Below are positions 50,591 through 60,876 of a DNA stretch of 64,000 nucleotides, one piece after another. Location: assembly GCF_030169785.1 (NCBI RefSeq), contig NZ_CP125854.1, positions 1,116,001-1,180,000 on the forward strand, written 5' to 3'. This DNA is from Bdellovibrio sp. 22V (GTDB lineage: Bacteria > Bdellovibrionota > Bdellovibrionia > Bdellovibrionales > Bdellovibrionaceae). The first letter of the stretch is position 1. Each line of letters begins with the position of its first letter. The translations under genes were made by a program, and so were the position numbers. The notes beneath the pieces were generated by a model. That model had not been told where the DNA came from. It was given only the letters and a program-made list of their open reading frames with translations, and did no database searches.

Positions 50591-51799
50591 TTACTTGTAC
50601 AATGACTCAGGGTTTTTCGCCAAGTCACGTGTGATATTCTTTTGGTGCGCTTCCAAAGTCCCGCCGCCGATTTCAAGAAGCTTTGCATCTCTCCAAAGTC
50701 TTTCCACAACGTACTCGCCGACGTAACCGTAACCGCCCAATACTTGGATCGCACGGTCTGCCACGTTTTTCGCCATTGTCGTCGCCACAAGTTTCACACC
50801 GTCTGAATCCAGGCGATTTCCTTCTTTGTTCAGATCCATGCGACGGGCTGTCTCGTAAACGTAAGAGCGTGCTGCTTTGTATTCCGCATAGCTGTCAGCG
50901 ATGTAGCGCTGAACTTGGCCGAAGTGGTTGATGGATTTGCCGAACGCCTCACGCTCAACCGCATAACGATTCATGATTTCGATAGAGCGCCGAGCGATAC
51001 CGATGCTCATCGCTGCCAACGTCAGACGCTCGATCTCAAGATTTCTCATCATGTGCAACATTGAGTCGCCTTCATGGCCGACAAGTGCTGTCTCTGGAAC
51101 ATGGCAGTCTTGGAAAACAAGCTCCGCCGTGTTCGAGCCGCGCATGCCCAACTTGTCTTTGATTTTTTGGCCTACAGCGAAACCTTTGTGATCTTTTTCA
51201 ACAAGGAAAGTGGAGATCAATGCGCGACCGTGTTTTTCACCCGTTTTTGCGTAAACTAAAACAAGATCGCAAGGCGTGTTGTTTTCATCAATCGTTCCGT
51301 TTGTGATCCACATCTTGCGGCCATTGATGATGTATTCGTTGCCGTGCTTGACGGCTTTCGTTTGCATGCCCAAAACGTCAGTGCCCACGGCAGGTTCTGA
51401 CATCGCCATCGAACCGACCCATTCGCCAGAACACAATTTCGGCAAAACGCGATGACGTTGATCATCACTGCCGTTCACAGCGATGTTGTTCACGCAAAGC
51501 ATGGAGTGGGCAAGATACGCCAAACAAAAACCCGGGTCAGATGCTGATAATTCTTCATGTACGATCGCTGCCGCTGTTGCATCCATTCCAGCGCCGCCGA
51601 ACTGTTCAGGAACGGTGATACCCAAAAGACCCAGCTCACCGATTTTTTTGAAAAGGCCGAGGTTGAATTTTTCGGAACGATCGTATTCGTGAGCTTGAGG
51701 TTCGATCTCTGCTTCCGTAAAAGCTTTTACAGTCTCACGCAACATGGCGTGTTCAGGTGTTGGATTGTAAAGATCAAACTCTTTCCAATTGAAAGACAT
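50591..51799 (-). CDS. acyl-CoA dehydrogenase (short/branched-chain type)
   Basis: 402 residues covering all domains. The N-terminal helical part has GITVPEQFGGAGMDATAAA. The middle has MSEPAVGTDVLGMQT and MWITNGTIDE, and the C-terminal part has EREAFGKSINHFGQVQ and QVLGGYGYVGEYVVERLWRDAKLLEIGGGT. The pattern is close to isovaleryl-CoA dehydrogenases. It uses FAD and passes electrons to ETF. No other beta-oxidation or leucine catabolism genes are next to it. Confidence 0.85.
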   Translation of the reverse strand: MSFNWKEFDLYNPTPEHAMLRETVKAFTEAEIEPQAHEYDRSEKFNLGLFKKIGELGLLGITVPEQFGGAGMDATAAAIVHEELSASDPGFCLAYLAHSMLCVNNIAVNGSDDQRHRVLPKLCSGEWVGSMAMSEPAVGTDVLGMQTKAVKHGNEYIINGRKMWITNGTIDENNTPCDLVLVYAKTGEKHGRALISTFLVEKDHKGFAVGQKIKDKLGMRGSNTAELVFQDCHVPETALVGHEGDSMLHMMRNLEIERLTLAAMSIGIARRSIEIMNRYAVEREAFGKSINHFGQVQRYIADSYAEYKAARSYVYETARRMDLNKEGNRLDSDGVKLVATTMAKNVADRAIQVLGGYGYVGEYVVERLWRDAKLLEIGGGTLEAHQKNITRDLAKNPESLYK

Positions 51800-51990
51800 G
51801 GTGACTCCTTGGGCTCAAATAGAACTCTTATTCAACGCGAGAATCTATTGAGAGACGCCCTCACGGGCAAGGTTTTGACCACAATAATGCGCCGCATTTG
51901 GGCCATTTCGCAATGACTCAGCGGGAGCACCTGGACTCCTATCCAGACGAAGCCTTAAGTAAATATTAATCTCACTTTTTCAGGAGGAAT

Positions 51991-53103
51991 ATGCAAAAAG
52001 TCTCTCTCGTCCGGCTCGTGATTGCGTGGGCATCTGTTCTGTGTTTTTTCATCTTTGGTTCGACTTGGCTCTCCAATCTCGATTCTCCGGTCGTTTTAAC
52101 GGGACTTTTTTTGTGGGTTTTCTCGGTCATTCTATGGTCGGCTTTTGGCGTCGTTCATGAAGCGGAGGAATTGGCCGCTCTTCTTGGCGAACCACAGGGA
52201 ACTCTGATTCTTACTCTCTCGATCGTTATTATTGAGGTGGCTCTTGTCGCCGCCGTGATGTTGGGAGCCAAGGCGGCTCCGACATTGGGTCGTGACACGA
52301 TGTTTGCTGTTTTGATGATTATCATGAATGGCGTTGTCGGTCTGGGACTTCTTATCGGCGGCTACAAATATCGCGAGCAGTCTTATAACTTGCAAGGTTC
52401 CGCTTCTTATTTGGCTGTTTTGATTCCGTTAACAACCGTGCCCTTGATCCTTCCGAACTTTACGACGTCAACGGAGGGTGGGACTTTGACGACGTTGCAG
52501 TCCGTGGCCTTTTCGATTTTCACGATCGTGCTTTACGGAATTTTCCTAATCACTCAAACCGGGCGGCACAAATCTTTTTACGTTCATCCGGATGCTTTGG
52601 AGGCGACCAAGGCGGATCACTCGAATGAAGACCCCGTCACCATCGCTAAACACACTGTCTTTAAGCACACGCTTCTTTTGCTCGCGCACATTCTTCCGAT
52701 CGTGTTGTTGTCGAAGAGTCTTGCGAAAATTCTGGATCATGGTATCAGCGTTTTGAATTTACCGGCCGCTTTGGGTGGTGTGGTTGTTGCCGCGATTGTT
52801 TTTACGTCAGAAGCGATCAGCTCTTTGAAAGCCGTGGCTCGCAATGATCTGCAAAGAGCTATCAATCTTTGCCTGGGTTCTGCGGCGTCCACGGTAGGTC
52901 TTACGGTTCCCGCCGTTCTGATTATCGGTTTGGTCACGGGCCAGCCGGTTGTTTTGGGATTAAAGCCCACGGAGATGACGTTGTTAGCCGTGACTTTGCT
53001 TTTAAGCACGCTCACCTTTTCTAACAAAAGAACAACGTTGTTGGAGGGCGCGGTGCATTTGACGATGTTCCTTGTTTATCTCACTCTTGTTTTCAGCCCT
53101 TAG
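51991..53103 (+). CDS. calcium/sodium:proton antiporter (ChaA/CaCA family)
   Basis: 370 residues with about eleven transmembrane helices. Both alpha repeats of the CaCA superfamily are visible: VHEAEELAALLGEPQGTLILTLSIVIIEVALV near residue 52 and VFTSEAISSLKAVARNDLQRAINLCLGSAASTVGL near residue 270. It matches the ChaA-like Ca2+/H+ branch in length and in the acidic HEAEEL/SEAIS motifs. It starts after AGGAGG and sits 15 bp before the CinA-like gene, so the two may be one operon. Confidence 0.85.
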   Translation: MQKVSLVRLVIAWASVLCFFIFGSTWLSNLDSPVVLTGLFLWVFSVILWSAFGVVHEAEELAALLGEPQGTLILTLSIVIIEVALVAAVMLGAKAAPTLGRDTMFAVLMIIMNGVVGLGLLIGGYKYREQSYNLQGSASYLAVLIPLTTVPLILPNFTTSTEGGTLTTLQSVAFSIFTIVLYGIFLITQTGRHKSFYVHPDALEATKADHSNEDPVTIAKHTVFKHTLLLLAHILPIVLLSKSLAKILDHGISVLNLPAALGGVVVAAIVFTSEAISSLKAVARNDLQRAINLCLGSAASTVGLTVPAVLIIGLVTGQPVVLGLKPTEMTLLAVTLLLSTLTFSNKRTTLLEGAVHLTMFLVYLTLVFSP

Positions 53104-53118
53104 TTTTTGGAGTATTCC

Positions 53119-54222
53119 ATGAAAGCATCCATTCTCGGTATTGGTACTGAACTCACGGACGGACAGATTGTAAATCAAAATGCCTCGTGGATTTCAAAAC
53201 AGTTGAAAGACGCCGGTATTACGACGACGTCTCATCTTGTCGTACCTGATGAGCGCGCTTTGATGCGCGAAGGGATTGAATTCATCGCCGCTCACGGAGA
53301 CGTTCTGTTTATTACGGGAGGTCTTGGCCCCACCTCTGATGATTTCACGCGCGATATCGTCGCGGAGTGGGCGGGTTTGCCTTTAAAGTTTGATGAAACT
53401 TCCTGGAAGCACGTGAATGAACGTCTTACTTCGCGCGGTTATGTCGTCAAAGATATTCAACGCCAGCAATGTTATTTTCCCGAAGGCGCCAAGGTTCTTT
53501 TTAACTCGCAAGGCACCGCCAATGCGTTTCAGTTGCAGGTTCACGGCAAAACTGTTTTCGTTCTGCCGGGACCACCGCGCGAGATTGAAGCGGTTTGGGG
53601 TTCCTCCATTTCATTTTGGCTCGATGAAAATACGAAGCATCTTGATCCTCGGATTACAAGAAGCTGGGACACCATGGGCGTCGGTGAATCCGATGTCGCC
53701 GTCATTGCTGAAGAAGTTCTTCAAGGTGTCGACGTCGAAAAAGGATATCGCGTGCATCTGCCTTATGTGGAAGTGAAGCTGTCTTACTTAAGTTCGCGCG
53801 AAAAAGAGATGGAACCTGTCATTGAAAAATTGAGTGAGGCTTTGCAGTTTTGTACAATCGTGCGCGATCAAAAAGATCCCGCCCAGCATTTCGCCGAAAT
53901 CGTTAAGCCGATCCAGTCCATTTGTGTGATTGATGAGGTGACCGGATCTTTCTTGATGAACCGTTTGATGCCCGTTCTGCGCACGTATATGAGCGAACAA
54001 ATGTGGAGCTTCTCAAAATCGCGCGCCGCTAAAAGTCCGGCGGATCTGCACTTGCATGTTCTTCCCAAGGACGAGCACAGCTGCGAAGTCAGTCTCGAAT
54101 ATCGCGGTCGCAAAATCAAAGACATCATCACAACTCCCTACAAAACCGCGAATATGCGCGAGCGCCGCCACCAATACATGGCCGAGATGGCTTTGATTTT
54201 TTGGATTAAGAATCTTCAATAG
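53119..54222 (+). CDS. CinA-like protein with degenerate C-terminal domain
   Basis: 367 residues. The N-terminal MoCF-type domain is well kept (ILGIGTELTDGQIVNQNASW, ITGGLGPTSDDFTRD, FVLPGPPREIEAVW). At the place of the amidohydrolase domain's E-S-C-T-G-G motif it reads CVIDEVTGSFLMNRL, so the catalytic Ser is missing and the domain is shorter than usual. Pyrophosphatase activity could remain, but nicotinamide-nucleotide deamidation is doubtful. The ATG at 53119 follows GGAG; an upstream TTG at 53107 lies before that ribosome site. A strong terminator follows. Confidence 0.8.
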   Translation: MKASILGIGTELTDGQIVNQNASWISKQLKDAGITTTSHLVVPDERALMREGIEFIAAHGDVLFITGGLGPTSDDFTRDIVAEWAGLPLKFDETSWKHVNERLTSRGYVVKDIQRQQCYFPEGAKVLFNSQGTANAFQLQVHGKTVFVLPGPPREIEAVWGSSISFWLDENTKHLDPRITRSWDTMGVGESDVAVIAEEVLQGVDVEKGYRVHLPYVEVKLSYLSSREKEMEPVIEKLSEALQFCTIVRDQKDPAQHFAEIVKPIQSICVIDEVTGSFLMNRLMPVLRTYMSEQMWSFSKSRAAKSPADLHLHVLPKDEHSCEVSLEYRGRKIKDIITTPYKTANMRERRHQYMAEMALIFWIKNLQ

Positions 54223-54231
54223 CTTGAACTA

Positions 54232-54260
54232 AAAAAGCCGCTGTTTTGCAGCGGCTTTTT
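54232..54260. terminator. bidirectional rho-independent terminator
   Basis: A perfect 12-bp stem (AAAAAGCCGCTG with CAGCGGCTTTTT, 54232-54243 and 54249-54260) with a short loop lies between the convergent CinA-like and S1-protein genes. Both ends give T runs, so it serves both. Confidence 0.88.
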
Positions 54261-54280
54261 AGTTTTCGAATCGCAACCTT

Positions 54281-55471
54281 TTACTTAGGTTTGATATTCA
54301 AATTCTTAAACGCATCCCCTAAAGAGCCGAAGCCGTTTGCGGAGGATGTATGAGATTTCCAGCTTGTGTCTTCGACTTCGCCTGGAAGCCCCAAAGAGAT
54401 CTTCTTTTCTTCGAAAAGAATTTGATCGACTTGCACTGTGATCTCGTCACCGCGCTTTTTGTTTTCGAATTGGGAAGCCTCCACAGAGTCGCGCCATTTT
54501 GATTTTGGCAAAAGACCTGTCACGCCCGGAGCGATGTTGACGAAAAGACCGTAAGTCTCTTTCTTTTCAACTTTGCCTTTTACAACCGTTCCCACAGGGA
54601 ATTTTTGCGGCACGGACAACCAAGGATTGCCTTCGCCATCGGCTTGTTTCAACGACAACGAAATTTTCAATTTGCCGTCGATCTCTTCCGTTTTCAAAAG
54701 TTTTACTGTGAGGTTTTGACCAACGGAGACAATCTCATGCGGATCGTTTACGCGGGACCACGCCAATTCAGAGACGTGAACCAAGCCCTCAATCCCCGGC
54801 TCCAATTCAACGAAAGCACCGAAGCGCTCCAAGCGCACCACTTTACCGTCAAGCAAAGCGCCCGGCTGGTGCTTCAGCATGAACGTGCCTTCGTTTTCGG
54901 CTCTTTGCAGCTCGAGCAAACGACGGCGAGAAACCACGATGTTGCGCTTGTCGAATTGTGTGATCAAGAATTCAAACTTTTTACCAACGTATTCACTTGC
55001 GTCTGTTGCAAACTTCATATCGATTTGGCTGATAGGACAGAACGCCGTTTTACCTTGAACGTTCACGCGGAAACCGCCGTTGCAAGTCTCTGTCACGCGA
55101 CCTTCAACAGGAAGTTCCATGTCAAACGCGTCTTCCAATGAATCTGTCGTCGCACCTTTAGCGCCACGTTTTGCAAGACGAACTTCGCCGCCTTTGATGG
55201 CTGTGACAACGCAGTCGATGATGTCGCCGACTTTGTATTTTACTTCTTTGTTTTCATCCATCAAATCTCTTGTGAAAATCATGCCGTCCACAGGAGTGCC
55301 GGTAGAAACAAAAGCCTCTTCTTTACCGATAGAAAGAATTTCTGCGCGGATTTCATCGCCTACGCGAAGACGGCGATCAAGGCCTTTATCTGATTGAGCG
55401 AAAAGTTGCTCAAAACTCGCCATGTCTTTTGTTTCTTCAATATCATCACCAAAAATATCTTTTTTAGACAT
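54281..55471 (-). CDS. S1 RNA-binding domain protein (four S1 repeats)
   Basis: 396 residues. Four S1/OB-fold repeats cover about residues 40-105, 120-190, 205-275 and 290-360; the third is the most canonical (LLDGKVVRLERFGAFVELEPGIEGLVHVSELAW), cited by residues 207-239. The N-terminus is acidic and the C-terminus short. Length is below that of ribosomal protein S1 (six repeats), so it may be a second S1 protein or a short RpsA that helps mRNA binding. It is a single gene. Confidence 0.82.
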   Translation of the reverse strand: MSKKDIFGDDIEETKDMASFEQLFAQSDKGLDRRLRVGDEIRAEILSIGKEEAFVSTGTPVDGMIFTRDLMDENKEVKYKVGDIIDCVVTAIKGGEVRLAKRGAKGATTDSLEDAFDMELPVEGRVTETCNGGFRVNVQGKTAFCPISQIDMKFATDASEYVGKKFEFLITQFDKRNIVVSRRRLLELQRAENEGTFMLKHQPGALLDGKVVRLERFGAFVELEPGIEGLVHVSELAWSRVNDPHEIVSVGQNLTVKLLKTEEIDGKLKISLSLKQADGEGNPWLSVPQKFPVGTVVKGKVEKKETYGLFVNIAPGVTGLLPKSKWRDSVEASQFENKKRGDEITVQVDQILFEEKKISLGLPGEVEDTSWKSHTSSANGFGSLGDAFKNLNIKPK

Positions 55472-55540
55472 AATGTCGTCCTTTATACGTGTACCTGAGG
55501 AAGCGAGCTTACCCTAAGCTAAGCCCGCTGAAAAGAAAGA

Positions 55541-57832
55541 TTACGAGCACCCGACCGTCGTGCCGCAGTTAGGACAACGATAACAACCACTTGTGAGCAC
55601 CGTGTCGCTTCCACATTCGGGACATTTCATCGTGAAATTAGGGACCGCGGGCTCCTCGGATTTCTTAGGTTTTTGCATATTTAGAGGCTGGCTCTGCTTA
55701 CTGCCGTCACGATAAACCGCGACCGCTTTAAGACCCAGTTTCCATGCGAGCATATAGATCTGGCTGATGTCCTCTTCCGTCGCACTGTTCGGCAGATTGA
55801 CGGTTTTGGAAATGGCACCGCTGATAAACGGTTGCACGGCCGCCATCATCTTCACGTGACTTTCAGGTGAAAGCACACGGCTGCCCTGCACGCCCGCCGC
55901 ACAGTCAAAGACACTGATGTCTTCACCATGAATGGCAGAGCTGCCCACAACGGTGTTATGCTCTTCCACGTATTTGATAATCTCTGCGATCTCTTCGTCG
56001 GTGTATTCCAATGTTCGCAAAGCGGGTTCTACCGCTTGATTGACGATTTGAATCTCTCCGCCGCCGACAAGTTTCTTGTACTTGATCAAAGAGAAATCCG
56101 GCTCAATTCCCGTCGTATCACAATCCATCAGCAAACCAATAGTTCCGGTGGGCGCAATCACCGTCGCTTGAGAGTTTCTATAACCGTGCTTGCCACCGTT
56201 ATAGATCACGCCCTTCCAAAGATTTTTTACCGCTTTATCCAAGCCGTGCGGAAGAAACGACCACGCCACATCTTTAAGAGCACTTTCGTGCATCTTCATC
56301 ACTCGCAACATCGGTGCGCGATTTTTCTTAAAGCCGGCAAACGGGCCTTTCGCACGCGCCATCTCGGAACTTGTAAGATAAGCCACACCGCTCATAAGAG
56401 CGGTCAAAGCGCCCGCCCACGCACGTCCCTCATCGCTGTCGTAAGGAATTCCCTTACGCATCAACAGACTTCCCAGATTTGCAAACCCCAATCCTAAAGG
56501 ACGATAGTCATGCGAGTTCTGCGCGATCTTCTCTGTCGGATAGCTTGAGTAATCGACAAGAATTTCCTGCGCGACAAAGAGTGTGCGGGCTGTATGAATA
56601 AAAGATTCAAAGTCGAAATTTCCATCTTCACCCAAAAATCTAACGAGATTAATCGATGAAAGGTTGCACGCGGAATCATCCAGGAACATGTACTCCGAAC
56701 ACGGGTTGCTCGAATTAATATCGTCCGTATTCGGGCACGTATGCCATTTATTAATCGTATTGTGAAACTGCACGCCAGGATCCGCGCACATCCACGCGGC
56801 ATGAGTGATTTTTTTCCAAACCTCCGCAGCCGGCAACTCACGCATCGTTTTCCCGGTAACACGCGCTTTGAGTTTCCACGGGCTGTCTTTTTCCACAGCC
56901 TTCAAGAAAGCATCCGTCAATCTTACGGAGTTGTTGGCATTTTGGCCCGAAACGGTTCTGTAAGCTTCGCCTTCAAACTCGGCACTAAGACCTGCGGCGA
57001 TCAACATGTGCGCTTTCTTTTCTTCGCGCATTTTCCACTCGATAAAGTCGAGAACTTCGGGATGATCAATATCCACAACGACCATCTTCGCTGCACGCCG
57101 AGTGGTGCCGCCGGATTTGATGGCTCCCGCGCCTTTGTCTAAAACCTCGAGGAACGAAAGAAGTCCCGAGCTCAGTCCGCCCGCGCTGGTCTGTTCATAG
57201 CGGCTGCGGATTTTCGAAAAGTTACTTCCTGTGCCGGAACCGTACTTAAACAGCTTCGCTTCGGTTTTCGCGAGATCAAAAATTCCTTCGATGGAATCAT
57301 CGACACTTTGGATGAAGCACGCAGAACACTGCGGCCTTTCGTAAGCGTTGTGCGTGTTTAAAATCTTTTTCTTCTTTTCGTCCCATGCATAGTGCTCACT
57401 TGGAGAAGAAATTTTATAAGACTCCCACAAACCGGCATTGAACCACACCGGGCTGTTAAAGGCGCCTCTTTGCGAGAGCAAAATATACTTAAGTTCTTTA
57501 GCAAAGATGTCGGCCTCTTTTTTGGATGCGAAATAGCCGCCTTGTTTCAAGGCGGAGGCCGTGATTGCTTTCACCACGCGATCGACGAGTTGGCGCATGG
57601 AGTGTTCGTGGTTTGTTTTGGGAACTCCGACTTTGCGGAAATACTTGCTTGCGGCAATATCAATTGCAAGCTGCGACCAGCCTTCAGGCGCTTCGACGTT
57701 TTTCATAGAGAAAAATGTTTCACCCTTGCGATTGCGAATTTCACAATCGACTTTCTTCCATTGGAATAAGTCTTCGGGTTTCTTTCCGGCAGGCACGAAA
57801 TAAGAGGGACTGTGCAGAGAGAATTTTTTCAT
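55541..57832 (-). CDS. nrdJ: adenosylcobalamin-dependent ribonucleotide reductase
   Basis: 763 residues, class II reductase. [11 protein letters not shown] near residue 370 holds the radical-site Cys region, [18 protein letters not shown] and [19 protein letters not shown] the substrate-binding segments, and [18 protein letters not shown] the phosphate-binding loop. The C-terminus ends in a Cys-rich zinc ribbon ([15 protein letters not shown]) used for re-reduction. It makes dNDPs with B12, independent of oxygen. The start is uncertain; ATG 57832 has no ribosome site and a TTG at 57889 is an alternative. I saw no cobalamin riboswitch upstream. Confidence 0.88.
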   Translation of the reverse strand: MKKFSLHSPSYFVPAGKKPEDLFQWKKVDCEIRNRKGETFFSMKNVEAPEGWSQLAIDIAASKYFRKVGVPKTNHEHSMRQLVDRVVKAITASALKQGGYFASKKEADIFAKELKYILLSQRGAFNSPVWFNAGLWESYKISSPSEHYAWDEKKKKILNTHNAYERPQCSACFIQSVDDSIEGIFDLAKTEAKLFKYGSGTGSNFSKIRSRYEQTSAGGLSSGLLSFLEVLDKGAGAIKSGGTTRRAAKMVVVDIDHPEVLDFIEWKMREEKKAHMLIAAGLSAEFEGEAYRTVSGQNANNSVRLTDAFLKAVEKDSPWKLKARVTGKTMRELPAAEVWKKITHAAWMCADPGVQFHNTINKWHTCPNTDDINSSNPCSEYMFLDDSACNLSSINLVRFLGEDGNFDFESFIHTARTLFVAQEILVDYSSYPTEKIAQNSHDYRPLGLGFANLGSLLMRKGIPYDSDEGRAWAGALTALMSGVAYLTSSEMARAKGPFAGFKKNRAPMLRVMKMHESALKDVAWSFLPHGLDKAVKNLWKGVIYNGGKHGYRNSQATVIAPTGTIGLLMDCDTTGIEPDFSLIKYKKLVGGGEIQIVNQAVEPALRTLEYTDEEIAEIIKYVEEHNTVVGSSAIHGEDISVFDCAAGVQGSRVLSPESHVKMMAAVQPFISGAISKTVNLPNSATEEDISQIYMLAWKLGLKAVAVYRDGSKQSQPLNMQKPKKSEEPAVPNFTMKCPECGSDTVLTSGCYRCPNCGTTVGCS

Positions 57833-58034
57833 GAAGACATTGTAAGCTCTCTTGCGGTGCCCGCCAAGATCTCCTGTTGTATCCAACAACTGTGCATAGG
57901 ATTCGCTGACTTTAGCCTAGGCTCCGTTAAGCCTTCGCAATCTTTGCAGATTTAATTCTTAAACACTTCTTTGCTGTCCTGAATAAACCGTTAAGAGTCT
58001 AGGTCACAAACAATATTCTTTTACGAGGTCCGTC

Positions 58035-59477
58035 ATGCAACAAGAGAATATGAAGAAGACGTTACTTATCATCAAGGCGCAGCCTCAGAGTCTCGGAACC
58101 GTCGAAGGATTTTTACGAAATCGTGAATGGAAGATCAAATCCACAAGCAATCTTAAAGAAGCTTTGATCTTCCTTGTGCAAGAACAACCCCAGTTCGTAA
58201 TGGTTTGCATTGATCATCCCAATCGCAAAGTGCGCAATCTTCCGAAAATTTTAACTCAAGCCTTTCCCGTGTGTGTGATCGCCTTCACGGAAGAATCGTC
58301 TGCGGCTTCCTTCAACCTTTTAAGCAATAGCTCGACGGAGTATTTGGTCTACCCTCCCGTCACGGGTCCCGCCGTTGAAAGAACGGTGAATAAATATCTC
58401 AAAGACCTTCATGCAAAAGGACTTACCTCTCCTCCGCGCGGTGGTCTCAATGCCGTCAATAACGGCGTGATTTCCATTAAGGGCGAAGGCGGTTCTTTCT
58501 CTTCTCACGATGCGCAGAGTATTCTTGCGCACATGCTTTCCAATGACGAGAACTCGGCTTATCTTGCTTCGTCGGCGAACACTTCACAACCTGGTATGGC
58601 GGCTCACGGTCTTGGTGCGGGCACTCTTCATTCAGCGATGCTTGCAAATGCAACCGTCGATCCATTGGCGACCCGACAAAATCAGGCGCGCGCACCCATG
58701 ATGGGTTGGACGCCTCTGCCTTCCGCCCTCAATAAAAAACAACCATTAACGCCAGAGCAGATTGAGCAAGAACCGCGAGCGACAAAAAAGGATTCCATCA
58801 TTTTGCGCGGAACCAAGGAAGCTCTGGAAAAAGCCTGCGTGAAACCTCCCCTGCAACCGACAACATTTATTGAAGAAGCCTCCAACGTCGCTTGTATCGT
58901 GATTCAGTCGGCGCGTTTTTCGGGTTATCTGATTACGGCGATGTCCAAAAATAAAAAGATCGACTCCGTTTTTATGGATAAAGTGCGGGAGCGGCTTTTT
59001 CGTTTTCTTAAGGAAAATGGCGAGAACGTCACGGATGGCGAAAAGATGGATTTACAAATCAAACAAGTACCCTTTGAAGATTGGGCTCTCGATTGTGCCG
59101 AGTTTTTACGAAAGTCAGTGCATGAAGGCCAAGAAGTCGCGATGGCTTTTTTTCCGCGCCAAGATATTGAAGTGCGCTTAGCGGATTCTCCGACGGAAGA
59201 AATGGCGGCCATCAAAATTGAAGAACTCGCTGGAGATGTCGCGGTGGAGTTCAATGTTTATATTCATTTGCCACGAAACAATAGGTACGTTCTTTACACT
59301 CCCCGAGGCAGCGTCTTTTATCATGTGCAGAAAGACCGCTTATTAAGCCAGGGCATTTCTCAGCTGCATATTTTGAAGGGAGATTTGAGGGATTTAGACA
59401 AATACCGTGCGCAAAATTTCCTCAATGAAAAAATCCAGGAATTCGAGGAAAAACTAGGTTCCAAAGAGCCCGCATAA
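58035..59477 (+). CDS. degenerate receiver-domain protein with unassigned C-terminal domains
   Basis: 480 residues. The first 120 resemble a response-regulator receiver: strand and helix order fit and FVMVCIDHP keeps an Asp, but the acidic pair after strand 1 reads IKAQPQ and the conserved Lys position reads YLVYPP. A low-complexity linker (about 130-240) follows. The C-terminal half (about 275-480) contains VEFNVYIHLPRNNRYVLYTPRGS and KDRLLSQGISQLHILKGD, similar in pattern to the N-terminal domain of some HD-GYP proteins. Signalling is likely but the output is unknown. GAGG precedes the ATG. Confidence 0.6.
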   Translation: MQQENMKKTLLIIKAQPQSLGTVEGFLRNREWKIKSTSNLKEALIFLVQEQPQFVMVCIDHPNRKVRNLPKILTQAFPVCVIAFTEESSAASFNLLSNSSTEYLVYPPVTGPAVERTVNKYLKDLHAKGLTSPPRGGLNAVNNGVISIKGEGGSFSSHDAQSILAHMLSNDENSAYLASSANTSQPGMAAHGLGAGTLHSAMLANATVDPLATRQNQARAPMMGWTPLPSALNKKQPLTPEQIEQEPRATKKDSIILRGTKEALEKACVKPPLQPTTFIEEASNVACIVIQSARFSGYLITAMSKNKKIDSVFMDKVRERLFRFLKENGENVTDGEKMDLQIKQVPFEDWALDCAEFLRKSVHEGQEVAMAFFPRQDIEVRLADSPTEEMAAIKIEELAGDVAVEFNVYIHLPRNNRYVLYTPRGSVFYHVQKDRLLSQGISQLHILKGDLRDLDKYRAQNFLNEKIQEFEEKLGSKEPA

Positions 59478-59511
59478 GCGGTTTTACGCTCTGTAGAACG
59501 TAAAAAATCAC

Positions 59512-59524
59512 CAGGCACCTTTTT
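59512..59524. repeat. short repeat CAGGCACCTTTTT, copy 1
   Basis: This 13-mer also occurs at 61327-61339, in the same orientation about 1.8 kb away. Here it lies in the gap before the cysteine desulfurase gene. Both copies border genes, so it may be a small dispersed intergenic repeat of this genome. Confidence 0.5.
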
Positions 59525-59567
59525 GGGGGTTGACGCGGCGATTGGGACGGGATTAGCTCAAGGGGCT

Positions 59568-60761
59568 ATGGAATTGAATACTGAGCGCCCTATGGGAACA
59601 AATCTGCAACAAGATAAGTCTATCTATTTGGATTACAATGCCACGACTCCCGTGGACCCTCGCGTATTTCAAGCCATGGAGCCTTACTTTAAGGAACACT
59701 TTGGCAACCCTGCCAGCGCCGGCCATCATTGGGGTTGGATCGCTGACAATGCGGCGACAAAAGCGCGCAGCCAAGTAGCTTCGTTGATTGGCGCAAAATC
59801 TTTGGAAATCACTTTTACGGCTGGAGCCACGGAATCAAACAACTGGGCGATCTTTGGTTTGATTTCAAAACTGCGCGAAGAAAATCCACAAACGCCGATT
59901 CACTTTATCACTTCTTGCGTTGAACACAGCTCTATCATGAAAGCGATGGCGGCTGCAGAAAAAATGGGTGTGGAAGTTGACTTCCTTCCCGTTAATTCTT
60001 ACGGACAAGTCGAAATTGAAACTGTTCGTAAAGCTATCAAGCCGCACACAAAACTGATGAGTTTCATTTGGGTGAACAACGAAATCGGCACGATCAATCC
60101 TATTCCGGAACTCGCTCGTCTGGCGAAAGAACATCAGATTTATTTCCATACTGATGCGACTCAAGCCGTCGGCAAAATTCCTGTGAACGTGACAGAGATG
60201 GGAATTGACTTGATGTCTTTCTCTGGTCACAAAATTTACGGACCTAAAGGCATCGGTGCTCTTTATATTCGCTCGAAAGATCCTAAAGTTCAGATCAATC
60301 CGTTGATTTACGGCGGAGGCCAAGAGCGTGGACTTCGCTCTGGCACTTTGAATGTGCCGGCGATTGTGGGCTTGGGTGTCGCTGCTGAAATTTGCGCGCA
60401 GAATCTGAACGAAGAAAAAGCTCGCATGACAGAACTCCGTGATTTTTTCTGGAGCAAGCTTCAAGCGGCTGTTCCGGGCATTCGTTTGAATGGCCATCCC
60501 ACCGAGCGCGCGCCAAATAATTTGAACGTGACTTTACCAGGTCATAAAACCGAAGCGTTGATCGCCCGTCTGCAAAAGATCGGCGTCAGCACCGGCTCTG
60601 CCTGTGGCACAGGAGCGATGGTCATCAGTCACGTTTTAAAAGGCATTGGTTTGAGCACCGAAGAAATCCAATGTTCGTTGCGTTTAAGCTTGGGTCGCTG
60701 GACAACTCAAGAAGAACTTGAAAGAGCTGCGGAAATCCTTAAAAACGCGCTTCCTCACTAA
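59568..60761 (+). CDS. cysteine desulfurase (IscS/NifS family)
   Basis: 397 residues, PLP-dependent. It starts IYLDYNATTPVDPRV, as IscS/NifS do. EHSSIMKAM holds the cofactor-stacking His, HTDATQAVGK the PLP-binding Asp, SFSGHKIYGPKGIGAL the Schiff-base Lys, and STGSACGTGAM the catalytic Cys loop, whose Cys is followed by G-T-G rather than the usual T-S-G. It supplies persulfide sulfur for Fe-S clusters or tRNA thiolation. No iscU or iscR is next to it; an A-type carrier gene follows after about 115 bp. ATG 59568 was chosen; GAAC-rich ATG 59592 is an alternative. Confidence 0.85.
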   Translation: MELNTERPMGTNLQQDKSIYLDYNATTPVDPRVFQAMEPYFKEHFGNPASAGHHWGWIADNAATKARSQVASLIGAKSLEITFTAGATESNNWAIFGLISKLREENPQTPIHFITSCVEHSSIMKAMAAAEKMGVEVDFLPVNSYGQVEIETVRKAIKPHTKLMSFIWVNNEIGTINPIPELARLAKEHQIYFHTDATQAVGKIPVNVTEMGIDLMSFSGHKIYGPKGIGALYIRSKDPKVQINPLIYGGGQERGLRSGTLNVPAIVGLGVAAEICAQNLNEEKARMTELRDFFWSKLQAAVPGIRLNGHPTERAPNNLNVTLPGHKTEALIARLQKIGVSTGSACGTGAMVISHVLKGIGLSTEEIQCSLRLSLGRWTTQEELERAAEILKNALPH

Positions 60762-60876
60762 ATTTCAATAAATTTAAACACTTAGAAAGCCTGAAAAGCG
60801 CGGAAATCGGGCCTCCCCAGGGCTTGACACCTATGATATACTACCCACGTTGTATTTCAGAATAGGGAGCCCTTTT

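Noticed and set aside
57833-58034. A cobalamin riboswitch upstream of the B12-dependent reductase
   Set aside because: I looked for the conserved B12-box and found nothing like it on the minus strand; the gap has no strong long stem.
60824-60842. TTGACA followed by TATACT as a promoter before the iscA-like gene
   Set aside because: The two boxes are only 7 bp apart, too close for a sigma-70 promoter, and no good -10 lies at the normal distance.
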